Positions 22,841 to 34,884 of a stretch of 64,000 bases of DNA are shown one piece after another. A program made the position numbers and the translations under genes. Numbering within the stretch: position 1 is the first letter of the stretch; the number at the start of each line of letters is the position of its first letter. A model generated the notes under the pieces. It was not told the DNA's origin. It searched no databases and saw only the letters and a list, made by a program, of their open reading frames with translations. Source of the stretch: Callipepla californica brunnescens (lineage: Eukaryota; Chordata; Aves; Galliformes; Odontophoridae); contig JALIRH010000007.1 in NCBI GenBank assembly GCA_023055505.1, forward strand, positions 29,803,720 through 29,867,719. The letters are read 5' to 3'.

Positions 22841-24989
22841 CCCAAGATATTCCATGTATTTTTAGTTTGATAATGTTTCCAGAATTAGTTAGTTCATTTT
22901 TCTTAAATATTAGGAATTTTTTATACTTCAGAAAAACTAAAGGTTCATTCATTTGCACTATTTACTCTGAGGAAATTGAAGTAGTACTCTGGGAAAAAGA
23001 AATACTGTAAAGATATCATTTTCAGATCTACTATTATTTGAATCTGAAATTTAGGCAGTTATAATCTGTTAACTCCTCTGTCATCATGATGACAAAGGAC
23101 CCTTTCCCATCTCTTTTTCAACCAAGGGGTTGAAATATTTTCTTTCAGATACTGAATGAACTACACATACAATCTTTTCAACGTACAAGTAGAGCACTGT
23201 AATGTACTGTGGTCTGTGGTAACTTATCATAACAATTTGCTCTAATGTTACTGGAACATAATGGTAACAATAGAGGTGTGTGTAATTCTTACTGTCTAGA
23301 ACTCTATCCGTCAAGCAGAAGGAAGGTCTGATAAAATATTATATTATTAGAATATTATATAATATTCGATAAATACTACTAAGGAACTCTATTTTTGGTG
23401 TATATTGAATAGAATAGAGTGTACAGAATTGCATTTTTTAATTACTATTCCCAATTCTGTTACAATGAATAAAAAATACATTCACACGGTTGTACCCATC
23501 TAGTATATTTCACTGATATTAGAGTTACTGGTTGATAGCTGTTTCTTTATATTGTTTAATTTGTAAGAATTAAATTGGTAAAGTGACAGGTACTACCATA
23601 TTGCAAAATGGCATCTGTGGATATCTGTAATCTTGCTTTGTAGGGAATGATAGAAGTGATTCGAAATGGATTTTCTCAAGTTCTACTAGAACCTTAGAAA
23701 TTCTTATTGGAGGGTATTCTAACATCCTAGGAGCTCTAGCTCTGATGCATTAGGTTTCTGAGTTCCCATGATTGCTTTTGTGATATTGTTGAATATGAAA
23801 TAGCAAAGTAGAGTGGAGCCATACTGATGAATAACATTAACGAACAACACTGTCTAAGCATTCATGAGCAACTACTGTTTTATAAGAGTTTTTTGATGCA
23901 TTTATATATATATATATTTCTATTTTTGCCTGTTGAACTCTCTGTAACCAACAGAGTGGAAAATAATTCTCTGAAAGCTTTGATTCAGAAAAAGAATCTG
24001 TAGGTTTCAATAAGGTATAAGAACCTGAAAACAAAACTACTAAAAAAAAAATGTTCTTGACTCCTGGAAGATGATGACATTCCTCAATTTTTTGCCAGAT
24101 GTTAAACTTCCTGAGAGAATATCTTTTTCATTTAGATTTGCAGCCTGTTCTCTAAGTATGCAGTGTATCAAAATTATACAAACACATCACGATTGCTGAC
24201 TTAGAATGGAACCTATTTCTTCAGTCAAGTGAGTATGCTTACAGCAGCAATCTTCCTTCACATATTTCCTGCATGAAAAATGGTTTGTTCTGATCTGTTG
24301 TTCTTCAATTTCCATTTGCATCTGTCATTCTGTAATCTATGTAAGAAAATTCTCTGGTAGAATTATTTGTGATATTTGAAGATTTTATACTTGTCACTTT
24401 TAATCTTTTCCATCTCTTTCATGGACTGAGGAGGTAGGTAATTCTTTTATTCTCCTTTCTTTAATTCTAATCAAGGGATTTGTAAACTTATAGCCTCACA
24501 GTGTTCAAACTGAAACATTTTTTTGGTGTTATAACTAATTTCACTCACAGTTGCCTGTATTTCCTGTCAGTAGCTAATACAGAACTTTGGCTGGATCTGT
24601 AAATCAATAAGTTAAAAGCGAGAGAAGAGAGTAATTTTGATTAAAAAAAAAAAGCACCAAATATGCTGAATTAAATTCATTAAATCTGCAAATGTATAGA
24701 AAATAACTTTGTTACTGTCTCCAAAAAAAAATATTTTTGTCCATATGCTATGAAAGGCAGCTTCATCTAGTTGTCTAGGCTAGAAATTTCTAGAAAGTAA
24801 TTTATTCCAACTAACTCACCACAGTCAGATGAATCACTTTCTGGAAGTATCCTTGTCATTACCATGCATCTTGTGAGGAGCAAAGAAAGGCTAATCGTTT
24901 TCTATCTTTCAATTGCATTACCTTAAGAAATTACTTCTACACTTTGTGTGTAGGTAGTTTTACTCCTGAAAACATTTTCTTCTTCTTCC

Positions 24990-25010
24990 TTTTTTTTTTT
25001 TTTTTTTTTT
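24990..25010. repeat. Poly(T) tract
   Basis: A run of about 21 T after a TTCTTCTTCC stretch. It could be the A-tail of an unrecognised retrocopy on the minus strand, but nothing adjacent supports that. Confidence 0.85.
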
Positions 25011-25068
25011 AATAGTAATTATTTCTTCTCTGATTTATCTTAACAGTGAAAACCTGATCAGAATATAC

Positions 25069-25088
25069 ACAACATGCGAGCATGTTGT
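25069..25088. repeat. 20-bp inverted repeat
   Basis: Arms ACAACATGC and GCATGTTGT are perfectly complementary around a 2-nt spacer (GA). Confidence 0.85.
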
Positions 25089-27164
25089 CTGGCTGGTACT
25101 GTGATAACAAGGGAGTCCTCCTAGAGATTGGAAAAAAAATTATCTATCTCTATTTCTCTTTACAGCTTATGTCATCAAAAGCTATACCAGAAGGTAGATT
25201 CTATGAATTTTATTAGCTTAATAAGAAGAAAGTCACTGTCTTTTTAGTCTTGTGTTTATATCCTGTCTTTAGTCTCAGTGATGAGTAATTTAACGTAAAA
25301 AAAAATGTAATCAAAATAATCTCTTAACAATGTTACCTATATTCTAAGCAGAAAACAGATTGTTTTGCCCCTTTAAGTATATATTCCTTACCAACCATTA
25401 CAGTACAGAATGGAAAGAACTGGTAATCTGTTTGTTGCTATGTTATGTTTTTGGGGCTGTTTGCCCAAGCTGTGTTTTTACTGACAGTGAGATACACACC
25501 ATGCTTGTAATAGAGAGTTAGCAGCTGGAAAACTTTGTGTTCTCATAGCATCATTGATGTTCAGATGGCACCTTCAGGTTTTTTTCCATTGGAGAAAATT
25601 ACTTTGTACTTGTTAGGGGTGTATGTGGTTGTGCACAGAACAGTCCTTATTGATGCAAAGCAGATTTGTGACAAGAAGAACTCTCATGTACTCTAGGCAG
25701 CTACCAAAGCCACACCTGTTTTAACCTCACCTTTCTGTGAAACTGCACAGATTGTTTTAATAGGGATGATATACTGCTTCTGCTTTTTCCCATATGAGAA
25801 CTAGCATAAATTCAGAGAACTGCAGACTGTAGTTTTATATATACATTCGAGGTCCTAATAGTTATAGAGCAGATACATTTATATATTTAGTAAAGCTAGA
25901 TGTAAGGTAGAAATGATGAAATCATGAAGTAAAGGCCAGAAAGAAGTTTCTGTGGAGGTATAGAAGTGCTTTTATAGGGTTGCCTAGAGCCTGAAGAGTC
26001 TGTGCCACTGTATTCTCTGGGTGACACTAAGTAAGTGGCTTGCAGTAATCTATTCACTCCTCTATCATTAGGTGTCTGATCAAGAGCTGAGTACCTGTAT
26101 AGGCAGAATATCAAGGGTAATATATCTGTGTACCCAAGCCCATGTATTTATGCTTATTTTCCCCCAATGCACTAAAATTCTGAATTTGACCTATGCTGTT
26201 AGACATACAAGCACAATGTGGGACTATTAATTCAAATTAAAGTTAATTTCAGGTACAGTTTTGTGATATACTCAGCCCTAAAGAAACAAGAGTCTTTCAG
26301 GGCTGAAAGATTGTGTCAGTGTTTTTTATACTGACCTGTTCCTTCCTCTGGTGCAAAAGTGGGATGGCTGCTTTATTGAAAGCCTTTTCTTTTTTGTTCT
26401 CTTTGCTATCTCTTTTCTTTTCTAAGAAGGTTACAGGGCCCTGCAAAATAAGCATTACAGTTACATGTGCTCTTTGTGCACAATGGGAGAAGTGGATGAG
26501 ATGGGCTGTTAAGCTGAGAGGAAAGGAGGAAGGTGTGAGAAATTCATGCAGTTGAAGGATCTCTTTGGACATTTGTGTGCAAACATCTAGTAAGCAATAG
26601 AGGGTGCCAGGCAATAAGAAGCAATTTTCAGGTACAATAATACTCTAAAATAATTTTAGTTGGCTTAAATAGTAAAGGTAAAATGAGGCATAAATGACAG
26701 TGGGAGAAGATATATATTACAAGGGATGATGGAAGATAGGGTAAGAGAGATGCATTGATTTTCACTCATGTGGTTATAATTATAGTAACTATTCTGCAGT
26801 TAAATTATCATGATCTGGGGATATAAGCTATGTTTGATTTCTCTCTCCAGGCTTCCTAGAAATTATATATGTAATGAATTTCAACTCAGAACTCTACCTC
26901 CAGCAAAGTGGTTTAGAGAGAGGAGTTCTTGCAAGTCACACAATTATTCTTTAATTTGTTAAAAATAAAACAAACCAAGGAAATTTTGTGATCACATATC
27001 TTTAATAATATACAAGTAGTTCTTGGCATACGGAAAGTGAAACTTTCTGCAATTTCAGATTATCAAGTTCAGTAAGTCTAAAACCTTTTCAACAACTTGT
27101 GAATTTAAACATATATCTGCATACCTTTTCAAAACCTTCCTCACCATAGGAAGACCTGCCCTTT

Positions 27165-27446
27165 CTTATATCGGCAAGGATGAGGGAAAATGGCTTCAAA
27201 CCGTAAGAGGATAGATTTAGACTAGGTATCAGGAAGAAATTTTTTTACTGTGGGTGGTGAGACACTAGTGGTGAGGGGGCTGAAACCTGGGAACAGGTTG
27301 CCCATCGAGGTTGTGAATGCCCCCTTCCTGAAGGAGTTAAAGACCATGCTGGATGGGGTTCTGAGCAACCTAGACTAGTGGGAGTTGTCCCTGCCTATAG
27401 CAGGTGATTTGTAACTAACCCAAACTATTATATGATTCTATGATAT
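27165..27446 (+). mobile_element. CR1 LINE, 3'-terminal fragment
   Basis: About 280 bp of CR1 3' UTR. The 'AATGGCTTCAAACCG' block, 'GATTTAGACTAGGTATCAGG', 'GGGAACAGGTTGCCCAT', 'GCTGGATGGGGTTCTGAGCA' and the tail 'ATGATTCTATGAT' at 27431-27444 are all visible. A small direct duplication of GGTGAG motifs near 27255-27280 breaks the match. No coding sequence is retained. Confidence 0.92.
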
Positions 27447-30400
27447 TGAATCAGGTAGAGCAGGATATAAATCCCAACTCTCTGTGCTTTAGTTCTTCTC
27501 TGTCAACTGAGAACATTTTCCTGAGCATTATGATTAATTTTTTTTTGGTTGTTGTTGTTATTGTTTGCTTTTTGTGAAGACTTATTCACTTAATGTCAGT
27601 ATAAAGACAATGTCATCAGTTACTGAAGTACAGTGAAGACTGTTTTAGAGAACCTATGTGTGATAAGGTCACTACTTGTACACATAATTCCAGCAGCTTT
27701 TTCATGCATTTGTTTCCTGAACTTTTATGCAACCTCATTTAGATAACTTCTAAAGAGCTATTCCGTAGTCGTTATGTGTGTGGACCTTTCTGTCTGCAAG
27801 TCACATATACAGTTGATAAGTCTGTGTTATGTTTTGCACTGTAATGCATGAAACACCTCAGAATATGTAGTTTGTTTGCTGATGATATCAAAGTTTACTG
27901 TAATGTGGAAAACCTCTTAAAACTAATTACTAGCTTAACATTTTTTTCTTATTGTGTCAATGAAAAGATTTATTATTTATTTATAGATTCTATGCTAAAA
28001 TATTCAAGACAGTTTTAATGTTATTTTCAAGTAGCAAAATACAGTCTCTTATATTACAGAAAACAAATACATTTTAGTAATTTTGTTTTGCAAGAGAATG
28101 TTCTGAGTTTACTCCAGTTTCTTTCTAATCAATAATGTGATCTGCATCTACCTGAGCAAATGAGAATGCTCTTATTTGAGGTTAGCAGTTTAAGATTCCT
28201 CCACAAAAACTATATTCTGCTCTGAGAGTCAGGCCAAGGAACATTCCCTTCTTTCTTTGTCATGGAAAAAATTATATTCTCCAAAGCAACAAGCATTCTT
28301 CTTGATTGGCTTCCATAGTGCTCTTTCCTTTCAAAGCTGATGATTGTTGATTAAGCAGAATCAGAAGAATGCACTACCTGTTTCCCATAAATCTGTCTGT
28401 TGTTACCTCAAAGGTTATCAACTAGGGTGTAGACTGAACCTCTTGTAGATGGTGCTCTAATGGAGTATGTTCAGCATGATTACTCATAATGTACTGTGCT
28501 AGGTTTTGGTTCTGCTAAGTATTAATTTTAAAGCATCTGAATTGAATTTTTCAGTGCTTTGGTATGAGCATGCTGGGGATATATATCTGTGTATAAAGAA
28601 TACCTAAAAAAACATGTTTAGAATGTTTTTACAGCAAAGATACAACAGAAAAAGGATGCCAGACCAAAGATTTTTCAGATTCTTCAGAGCTAGACTTGAG
28701 CTACTCCTGTGCAGAGATTCAATAGTTTAAAAAGGTTTTATACCAGTGTTTTGAAGAATTCATTAGGCTCTTTATGCATTCAGTAAACATAATGCATAAT
28801 GACATAAAGTCTGGTATATGAAATAACAAGTTCAAGTTGTTGATTAAATGCTCAGATGTTTTATTTTATTTTTTAATTCATTAACAGATGCTGAACTGCA
28901 TGGCAAAATATATAAATGTGACTTCTATGAATAAACTAAACATTATCAATGCTATTTCAAGGGCTAACAGATCAATTTAACTTAGCTAGGCTTTAAAAAG
29001 ATGGAGCTGTGATTATTTTTTTTTCAGTAAAATTGAAACTCTAAATTATTCTATGATTCCTACTCCTATTAGATGAGGTTTGCTCTTCAAATTTCATTGG
29101 GATTCTTTTGGAATTAGAGATGACATCTGTATTAATACTGGAAGAGTTCATCATGATTAATGTCATTACAACAAATGTTAAACGGATTAATAGGGATTTG
29201 CAACTTGTTGCAAAGTGTAGAAGCCTTAGGGGTTCTGTTGTTGAAGAACACTGAAGTGGCCTCATCTTGTCAGATCTTTTGGATTAGAGATATTAAATAA
29301 AAACATCTGTAAACTGCTACAAGACTTACATTCCTCCTTTCTGTTATAAATGACATTGCTAACTGCTGCACTTCTGGGGCCCATTTAATTTAACAGTTGC
29401 TTCAGAAAGCACTTCATAAAAAACATTTGTTGAATTAATTGTGATATTTCTAATACACAATGCATTTAAAAGATCGTCACTACCTGTAAATTCTTCTCCC
29501 AGTTGACTTGTACAGGCAAAATAGAATATCTTATGTATCATTAAGTGAAAATTCCAGTAGTCTTATTGCTCTGGTCTCGTCATATAGCACTCTGCAGACA
29601 TGTCGAGAGTGAAATTCGTTACCTTTTGATTTGTGCCTTCATTCCATCTTGCCTATTATATGTGGGGACTAAATATCCAAGACACAAATCTCTCACAGTT
29701 GGTATTGGCTGTTTTTGACATGGCAGCTGCTTGAGATAAGGGCTACTGAATTATAAAACTCATTGAATGAAACTGCATATGGCTAAGTTTTGTACCTAGC
29801 CACAATCATTATTTTAGCAAACATTCAAAGGGACTTTCTTATTGAATAATAGGCAGCTGTTCAGAAAGTACCTAAACCAGAAAGACAAAACTTCCCTTAG
29901 AATTTGTTGAATTTTCTGAAAGGAAATCTGTAATTCTTTTTTTTATTTTCTTTTTTTTTCTTTAAGGGATTAGAATATACTAATTGTTGTGTGTGCATGA
30001 TGAGCAGGGAATATTGAGATGCAACTCTGAATCATTCCTTTATTATTTGGGTGGGTTGCACTTTGGAAAAGTACATTCTTGTTTTAGTTCTTTCCTCTGG
30101 ACAAGTATGAATGCAAGATGGCTGCAAGGAATTATTTTTACCGGGCCAATCTAGGTAAAGATGATTGTTCCATCTCTCTCTTCAGTGTATAGTCACACAT
30201 AATAGTGAACCTGTTGTCTTAAACTCTGAATGTCATATAGGCTATATTTGGAATCAATAATTTAACCACAATAAAACAATCTGGGTCAAAATTCAGTTTT
30301 CTAAACAATTCTGCACTACCAGGATGTCATGATTTTATTATTGGTATTCCACATCATAACATTACATAGTGCACTGGGAGTTAAAGAGATAATGCTCCAG

Positions 30401-31369
30401 TTCTGTGGATCATTGATAGTTGTGAGTATACCTGTCTCAAAAGAGAAGAAGAACTACGTACCCCAGTGAAATTTGCATTGCTTTGGGTTTTTCTGTTTTC
30501 CACTCAGAGGGAAAGATAAAAGCTGTTCGCATGTTACAAGACACAGGCTTTTTTCCTTTTCAATTCGACCCAGCAGTTGGTGCTCCCTAGCCATCTCAAT
30601 TTCAGCATTTGAGCAAGGCCTTCAGTTTTTGGACTCTCTCTCTCTCTCTTTCTCTCTCATTTAATTTAATTTATTAGCTTCAATTCAAATTATATTGTAT
30701 TTTATTGTGTTATTTTGCATTTCTATATCTTATTTAGTAAATTAGCTTTCCTCCTCAGATCGTTGCCACTGTTTTGCTTTTAGGCAAAGTTGTTGGTCTA
30801 GATCAGGCCACTCCAAGAACTTCTTTCAGTTTAATGTTTCTAAGTACAAAGTTTCTAAGTATAATGCTGTGCTAGAAGACTAATTACTTTTACCATTTAA
30901 CATATAGGAATACCATCTTGTTGTAGTATTATACAGATCATACAATCTGCATAGCAGCTCCATGCAGGGCATATATGGTGAATGGTTAATCTAGTCACCA
31001 GTACAGTTCATTCTATATATGAAACCACACTTGAGATGACACAGTATATCCCTTCACAACCCCAGGAGCCAAGAAATGAGAATTATGGCATATGAAGAAC
31101 AAGTATCATCTTTTATAGCATTGTAAACACACCATAAATTATACGGCTTTTAGTAAGAGTTTGTATAAGTCTACAAAGAGTACTTTACCCCGCAGGTGTG
31201 GATGGTGCCTGGCATATCGTGTGTAAATAAAATATGTTGCAAGCAAAAAAAAGATTTTAAAAGCTCTGTTGTTGGATTCTAAGCAGCAAAAAATCTTTCA
31301 CAAAGGGTTAAATTGAAAAATAAATAAATATCCATCAAAGCAATGCATACTGTTCATGGATTGATAGGA
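27447..31369. other. Unique AT-rich noncoding sequence, 3.9 kb
   Basis: No repeat family or credible gene was recognised. It includes short T-rich runs near 27540 and 29938-29962 and a (CT)n tract at 30634-30658. Confidence 0.55.
30634..30658. repeat. (CT)n simple repeat
   Basis: Alternating CT with one T insertion. Confidence 0.9.
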
Positions 31370-31938
31370 GTAGGGATTGGATTATTGTATGAGTTACCAC
31401 AAGAGTGGGAAGGCTGCATCAAATTGTACATTAGGATTAGCCTCACCTCAATACGAGGGAAGGTTATCAAGCAGATTGTCTTGAGGGAGATCACACAGCA
31501 TGTGCGGAACAGCCGGTGGAATCAGGACTAGCCAGCATGAGTTCACAAAAGGCAGGTTCTGCTTGACCAACCAGATCTTCTTCTATGATCTTGTGACCTG
31601 TCTGGTGAATGAGGCAAAGGCAGTTGATGTAGTCTACCTGGACTTCAGCAAAGCCTTTGACACTGTCACCCACAGTATTCTCCTGCAGAAGCTGGCAGCC
31701 AGTGGTTTGAACAGGTACACTTTTTGCTGGGTAAGGAACTGGATGGAGGGCTGGGCCCAGAGAGTGGTGGTGAATGGAGTTAATTCCAGATGGTGGGCAG
31801 TCATGAGTGGAGTTCTCTGGAGGTTGATACTGGGACCTGTCCTCTTCAATATCTTTATTGATGACCTGGAGGAGGGCATTGAGTGCACTCTCAGTGAGTT
31901 TGCAGATGGCACCAAGTTGGCTGGAACTGTCAATCTGC
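31370..31938 (+). mobile_element. CR1 LINE fragment, RT fingers and palm (rightward arm)
   Basis: An internal CR1 ORF2 segment. In one open frame (31500 to past the junction at about 31938) it encodes the '[12 protein letters not shown]' block, [12 protein letters not shown] (about 31630-31665), 'WVRNWMEG', '[12 protein letters not shown]' and E-F-A-D-G-T-K (31896-31916). The catalytic F-A-D-D is changed to F-A-D-G. The left part (31370-31500), in another frame, encodes 'ISLTSIRGKVIKQ', with the preceding RT sequence shortened by a deletion. Both the 5' and 3' ends of the element are missing. It abuts an oppositely oriented CR1 segment. Confidence 0.9.
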
Positions 31939-32205
31939 CAGTCAGTGTTTCACCCAATGGGGCATACACCCATCCAAACCATAGGCAGCCAGCTTCTCCA
32001 CAAGAATGTTGTGGGGGGACAGTGCCAAAGGCTTTACTGAAGTCCAGGTAGACAACCCTGACAGTCTTACCCTCATCCACTAAGTGGGCTACAATGAAAT
32101 CAAGTTTGTCAGACAGAATCTACCATTTGTAAACCCGTGCTGACTGGGTCTGATCCCCTGGTTGACCTTTAACTTGCCCATGCTGGCTCCTGAGATGCAC
32201 ATCTT
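31939..32205 (-). mobile_element. CR1 LINE fragment, RT fingers (leftward arm)
   Basis: Read on the minus strand, this segment encodes Q-P-G-D-Q-T-Q, the '[17 protein letters not shown]' block (about 32080-32020), then in shifted frame the 'AYGLDG' and 'HWVKHWL' blocks before stopping at the junction near 31938. It covers the same RT region as part of the rightward arm but differs from it at many positions. The two arms are therefore probably separate CR1 copies and not one twin-primed insertion. Confidence 0.85.
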
Positions 32206-33713
32206 TCCAGCACTGGCAACAGAAATATTAATCCTGTTCACATCCATGTGTTCACATCCACGGTGCAAGTTTTGTTTGTGGAGTTAGGTCATAAAATACT
32301 TACTGAACTATTAGCACTTGCTCAAAGTTCATATTGGTTCAAGAAGATGAATACTGCTCTGGAAGATTTTAGTCTCACAAAACAGCATTGAGAGCACAAG
32401 GACCAGAAAAGGAGGAGGAAGAATAGCAGGAAAGAAGATGGTGAATGACCATAGCACTCAGGTTGGAGAGGGGATAAAGAAAGGAACTGAAGCAGAAAAT
32501 TAAACGGTCTGATGCTGACTTTGAATAATAGCTGTTGGTCTCTCTGAATCTTACTGCACTAGAAATGCACACATATTAACACTTCCCAGCTGTGATCAAT
32601 TTTGTTAAGGTGCAAGTGTCTTCTGTGTCTCTATCTCTTCCTTTCTTTTTCCTTACATGAATACACATCCCTAGGTTAATATGGATAGTCTAACTACTTA
32701 AAAGACTGTTCCATAGTAAAAGCCCTTTTAAAAATCTGCATATTTCCTTCTCCTCCTTTCATTAACTCCTCCTGAAAAGTTATTCCTCTTGTGAGCCTTT
32801 CACTCATCAGAATCTAATTATTATTGCCATCCATTTAGGTTTGGCTGCCTGGGTCTAACTATCAGAGGTGGCCTCATGGGAAATCAGACTTCCTGAGATA
32901 TTTGTTAGCACTGCCAGTTACCTCCCTAGTGGGAAGCACTTTTTTCTGCTTTCATTAACTCTTTTTCTATTTTCCTGCTGACCACTCTTTAAAATCCACC
33001 ATCACTGCTTTTCCATGGTGAGCTGAGGCAGCAAAACACACAAGCCATGGATTTTGAATTGTAAAAATTATAGCTGGAAGAGATCAATTAGGTTACCCTA
33101 CTAGCATTGCATGTGTATCCCACCCTGCAGTTTTCTACTGCTTTAGTCAGTTTGATTTTAAAAACCTCAAGGCATGGGGCTTTTGCACTTCTTCTATAAG
33201 ACTTTCCAAGAGTTTTACATAGCTTACTGTCAGTAAAATGATTTATTGTTTTCTTTTTCATCTATGTATTCCCCTGCATAATGCATTTCCATCACTCTTA
33301 AGTTACATACTTCTGAAAATATCTTCAATCAAATATTCTTCCTTGATGGTGTCTTGACATTGTATGGGGTTTGTTATTCAGCATAAATAATAAATATCTG
33401 CTATGGAACACGTTAAGTGTTCAGCCTTTCTGTTCTTTTACACATTCACCTGTCCATTGATATTACAAATATTGATATTTCCTACTTAACATTTTGCAAT
33501 AATTGTAAGCATTATTAAATCTAAACTACCACATTTATGTGAGATGAACTACTTTTGGGTAAAATAAATGATATTTCCTAGAGAAAAGAATCTCATATTT
33601 GTTATTTAGTGAAACTTAAATACAAAAATATTTTATATGTAAGTATATTTTCATAAAGAGAAATAAGAAAGTGCTTTATCTTTTATTTATTTATTTATTT
33701 TAAAGGGTACAGC
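32206..33713. other. Unique AT-rich noncoding sequence
   Basis: No gene was recognised. A 14-15 bp near-duplicate (GTTCACATCCA units) lies at 32237-32261, and a (TTTA)n tract at 33681-33702 directly precedes the next CR1. Confidence 0.55.
33681..33702. repeat. (TTTA)n simple repeat
   Basis: Five TTTA units ending about 12 bp before the CR1 body. Confidence 0.9.
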
Positions 33714-33845
33714 CTTAAATTGTACTAGGGAAGATTCAGGTTGGACATAAAAAAAAAGAGTGATAAAAAGAGTGATCAAGCACTAGAATGGGCTGCCCAG
33801 GGTGGTGGCTGAGTTACCCTTCCTAGAGTTTTAGAGGGGAAATAT
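33714..33845 (+). mobile_element. CR1 LINE 3' UTR, left half (interrupted host copy)
   Basis: Matches CR1 3' UTR blocks: 'GAAGATTCAGGTTGGACATA', 'AGTGATCAAGCACTAGAATG', 'GGCTGCCCAGGGTGGTGG' and 'CTTCCTAGAGTTTTAGA'. It stops where an oppositely oriented CR1 begins and resumes at 34792. The two halves join at consecutive consensus positions, which shows it was split by insertion. Confidence 0.85.
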
Positions 33846-34742
33846 TCATAGAATCATAGAATCCTTTGAGTTTAAAGGGACATTTAAAAGTCATCTAGTC
33901 CAATTCCCCGACAATGAACAGACACATCCACACCTATGCCCAGGGCCTGAACCAGCCTTGCCTTGAAAGCCTCCAGGGATGGGCATCTACTACATCTCTG
34001 GACAAGCTGTTCCAGTTCATCTTCCTTATATCCAACATAAATCTACTCTCTTTAAGATTGAAGCCATTTCCCCTTGTTCTATCATCAAAGTCTCTGCTAA
34101 AGACTCTGTCCCCTTCTTTCCTGTAGCTCCACTTTAGGCCGCTATTAGATCACCTTGGAGCATTCTCTTCTCAAGGCTGAACAGCCCCAGCCATCTCAGC
34201 CTGTCCTTGTAGGAGAGGAGTTTCATCCCTTTGATCATTTTTGTGGCATACCTCTGGACACTCCAACTGTTCTATGTTTCTCCTGCACTGAAGACTCCAC
34301 ATCTGGATGGAGTAATTCAGGTGAGGCCTCACAGAGTAGAGGGGCAGGATCACCTTCCTCAACTTGATGGCCACACTTCTTTTGATTCAGACCAGAATAT
34401 GGTTAACTTTCTGGGCTGTGAGAGCAAATTGCTGGCTCATGTCTAGCTTCCCACCTGCCATTACTCCCAGGACCTTTTTTGCAAGGCTTCTTTCAATTCT
34501 TTCATCCTTCAGCTTTAATCAATAGTGGATGTAGCCTTCACCTAGGTGCAAGACCTTGCATTTGTATTTGTTGAATATCACAAGGTTCACCTGGGCCCAC
34601 TGCTCAAGCCTGTCTAGGTCCCTCCAGATGGCATTCCATCCCTCTGATGTGTCAGTCACAACCCACAACTTGGTTTCATCAGCAAACTTGCTGAGGGTTC
34701 ACTCAATCTTACAGTCATTGTAATTTATGAAAATATTAAATA
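33845..34742 (-). mobile_element. CR1 LINE, nested copy with complete 3' end
   Basis: On the minus strand the left edge is the 3' terminus (TTCATAGAATCATAGAATC at 33844-33862). The 3' UTR follows to about 34150, then ORF2 thumb and connection (about 34170-34560), ending in the RT palm near the F-A-D-(D/E)-T-K equivalent (about 34675-34690) and the start of an upstream block at 34742. It is 5' truncated at about 0.9 kb. It interrupts the + strand CR1 at 33714-33845/34792-34884, so it is the younger of the two. ORF2 is broken by stops. The frames at 34155-34446 are by-products. Confidence 0.92.
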
Positions 34743-34791
34743 TATAGATATAGATATAGATATAGATATAGATATAGATATAGATATAGAT
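34743..34791. repeat. (ATAGAT)n hexanucleotide microsatellite
   Basis: About eight perfect 6-bp units lie exactly between the 5'-truncated edge of the nested CR1 and the resumed host CR1. The position suggests it grew from sequence added or present at the insertion junction. Confidence 0.95.
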
Positions 34792-34884
34792 GTATTCTGA
34801 AGATATTGAGACATAGTGGTGGTAGACAGACTGTTGGACTGGATGATATTAGAGATCTTTGGAGACCTTGGTGTTTCTGCATTT
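34792..34884 (+). mobile_element. CR1 LINE 3' UTR, right half (interrupted host copy)
   Basis: Continues the copy at 33714-33845. The GGGACATGGTTTAGTGG-type block is seen as 'TTGAGACATAGTGGTGG', followed by 'GTTGGACTGGATGATATTAG' and an ending resembling 'CCTTGGTGATTCTG' (CCTTGGTGTTTCTG at 34867-34880). Confidence 0.83.

Larger units (their letters stand above)
19435..27164. other. Unique AT-rich noncoding sequence, 7.7 kb
   Basis: No mobile element was recognised. The stretch contains the A-rich (AAAC)n tract at 22786-22840, an AT palindrome at 23350-23367, T21 at 24990-25010 and a 20-bp inverted repeat at 25069-25088. Opposite frames of 80 (+) and 105 (-) codons at 26297-26614 carry no domain that I recognise. 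Confidence 0.55.

Noticed and set aside
26297..26614. Opposed open frames of 80 and 105 codons
   Set aside because: No domain, no codon bias distinct from the background and no flanking exon signals; the lengths are compatible with chance.
31500..32051. 183-codon open frame with reverse transcriptase motifs
   Set aside because: It is a CR1 ORF2 fragment with no 5' part, an altered catalytic F-A-D-G and a run across a junction into an inverted CR1 piece. It is not a functional RT gene.
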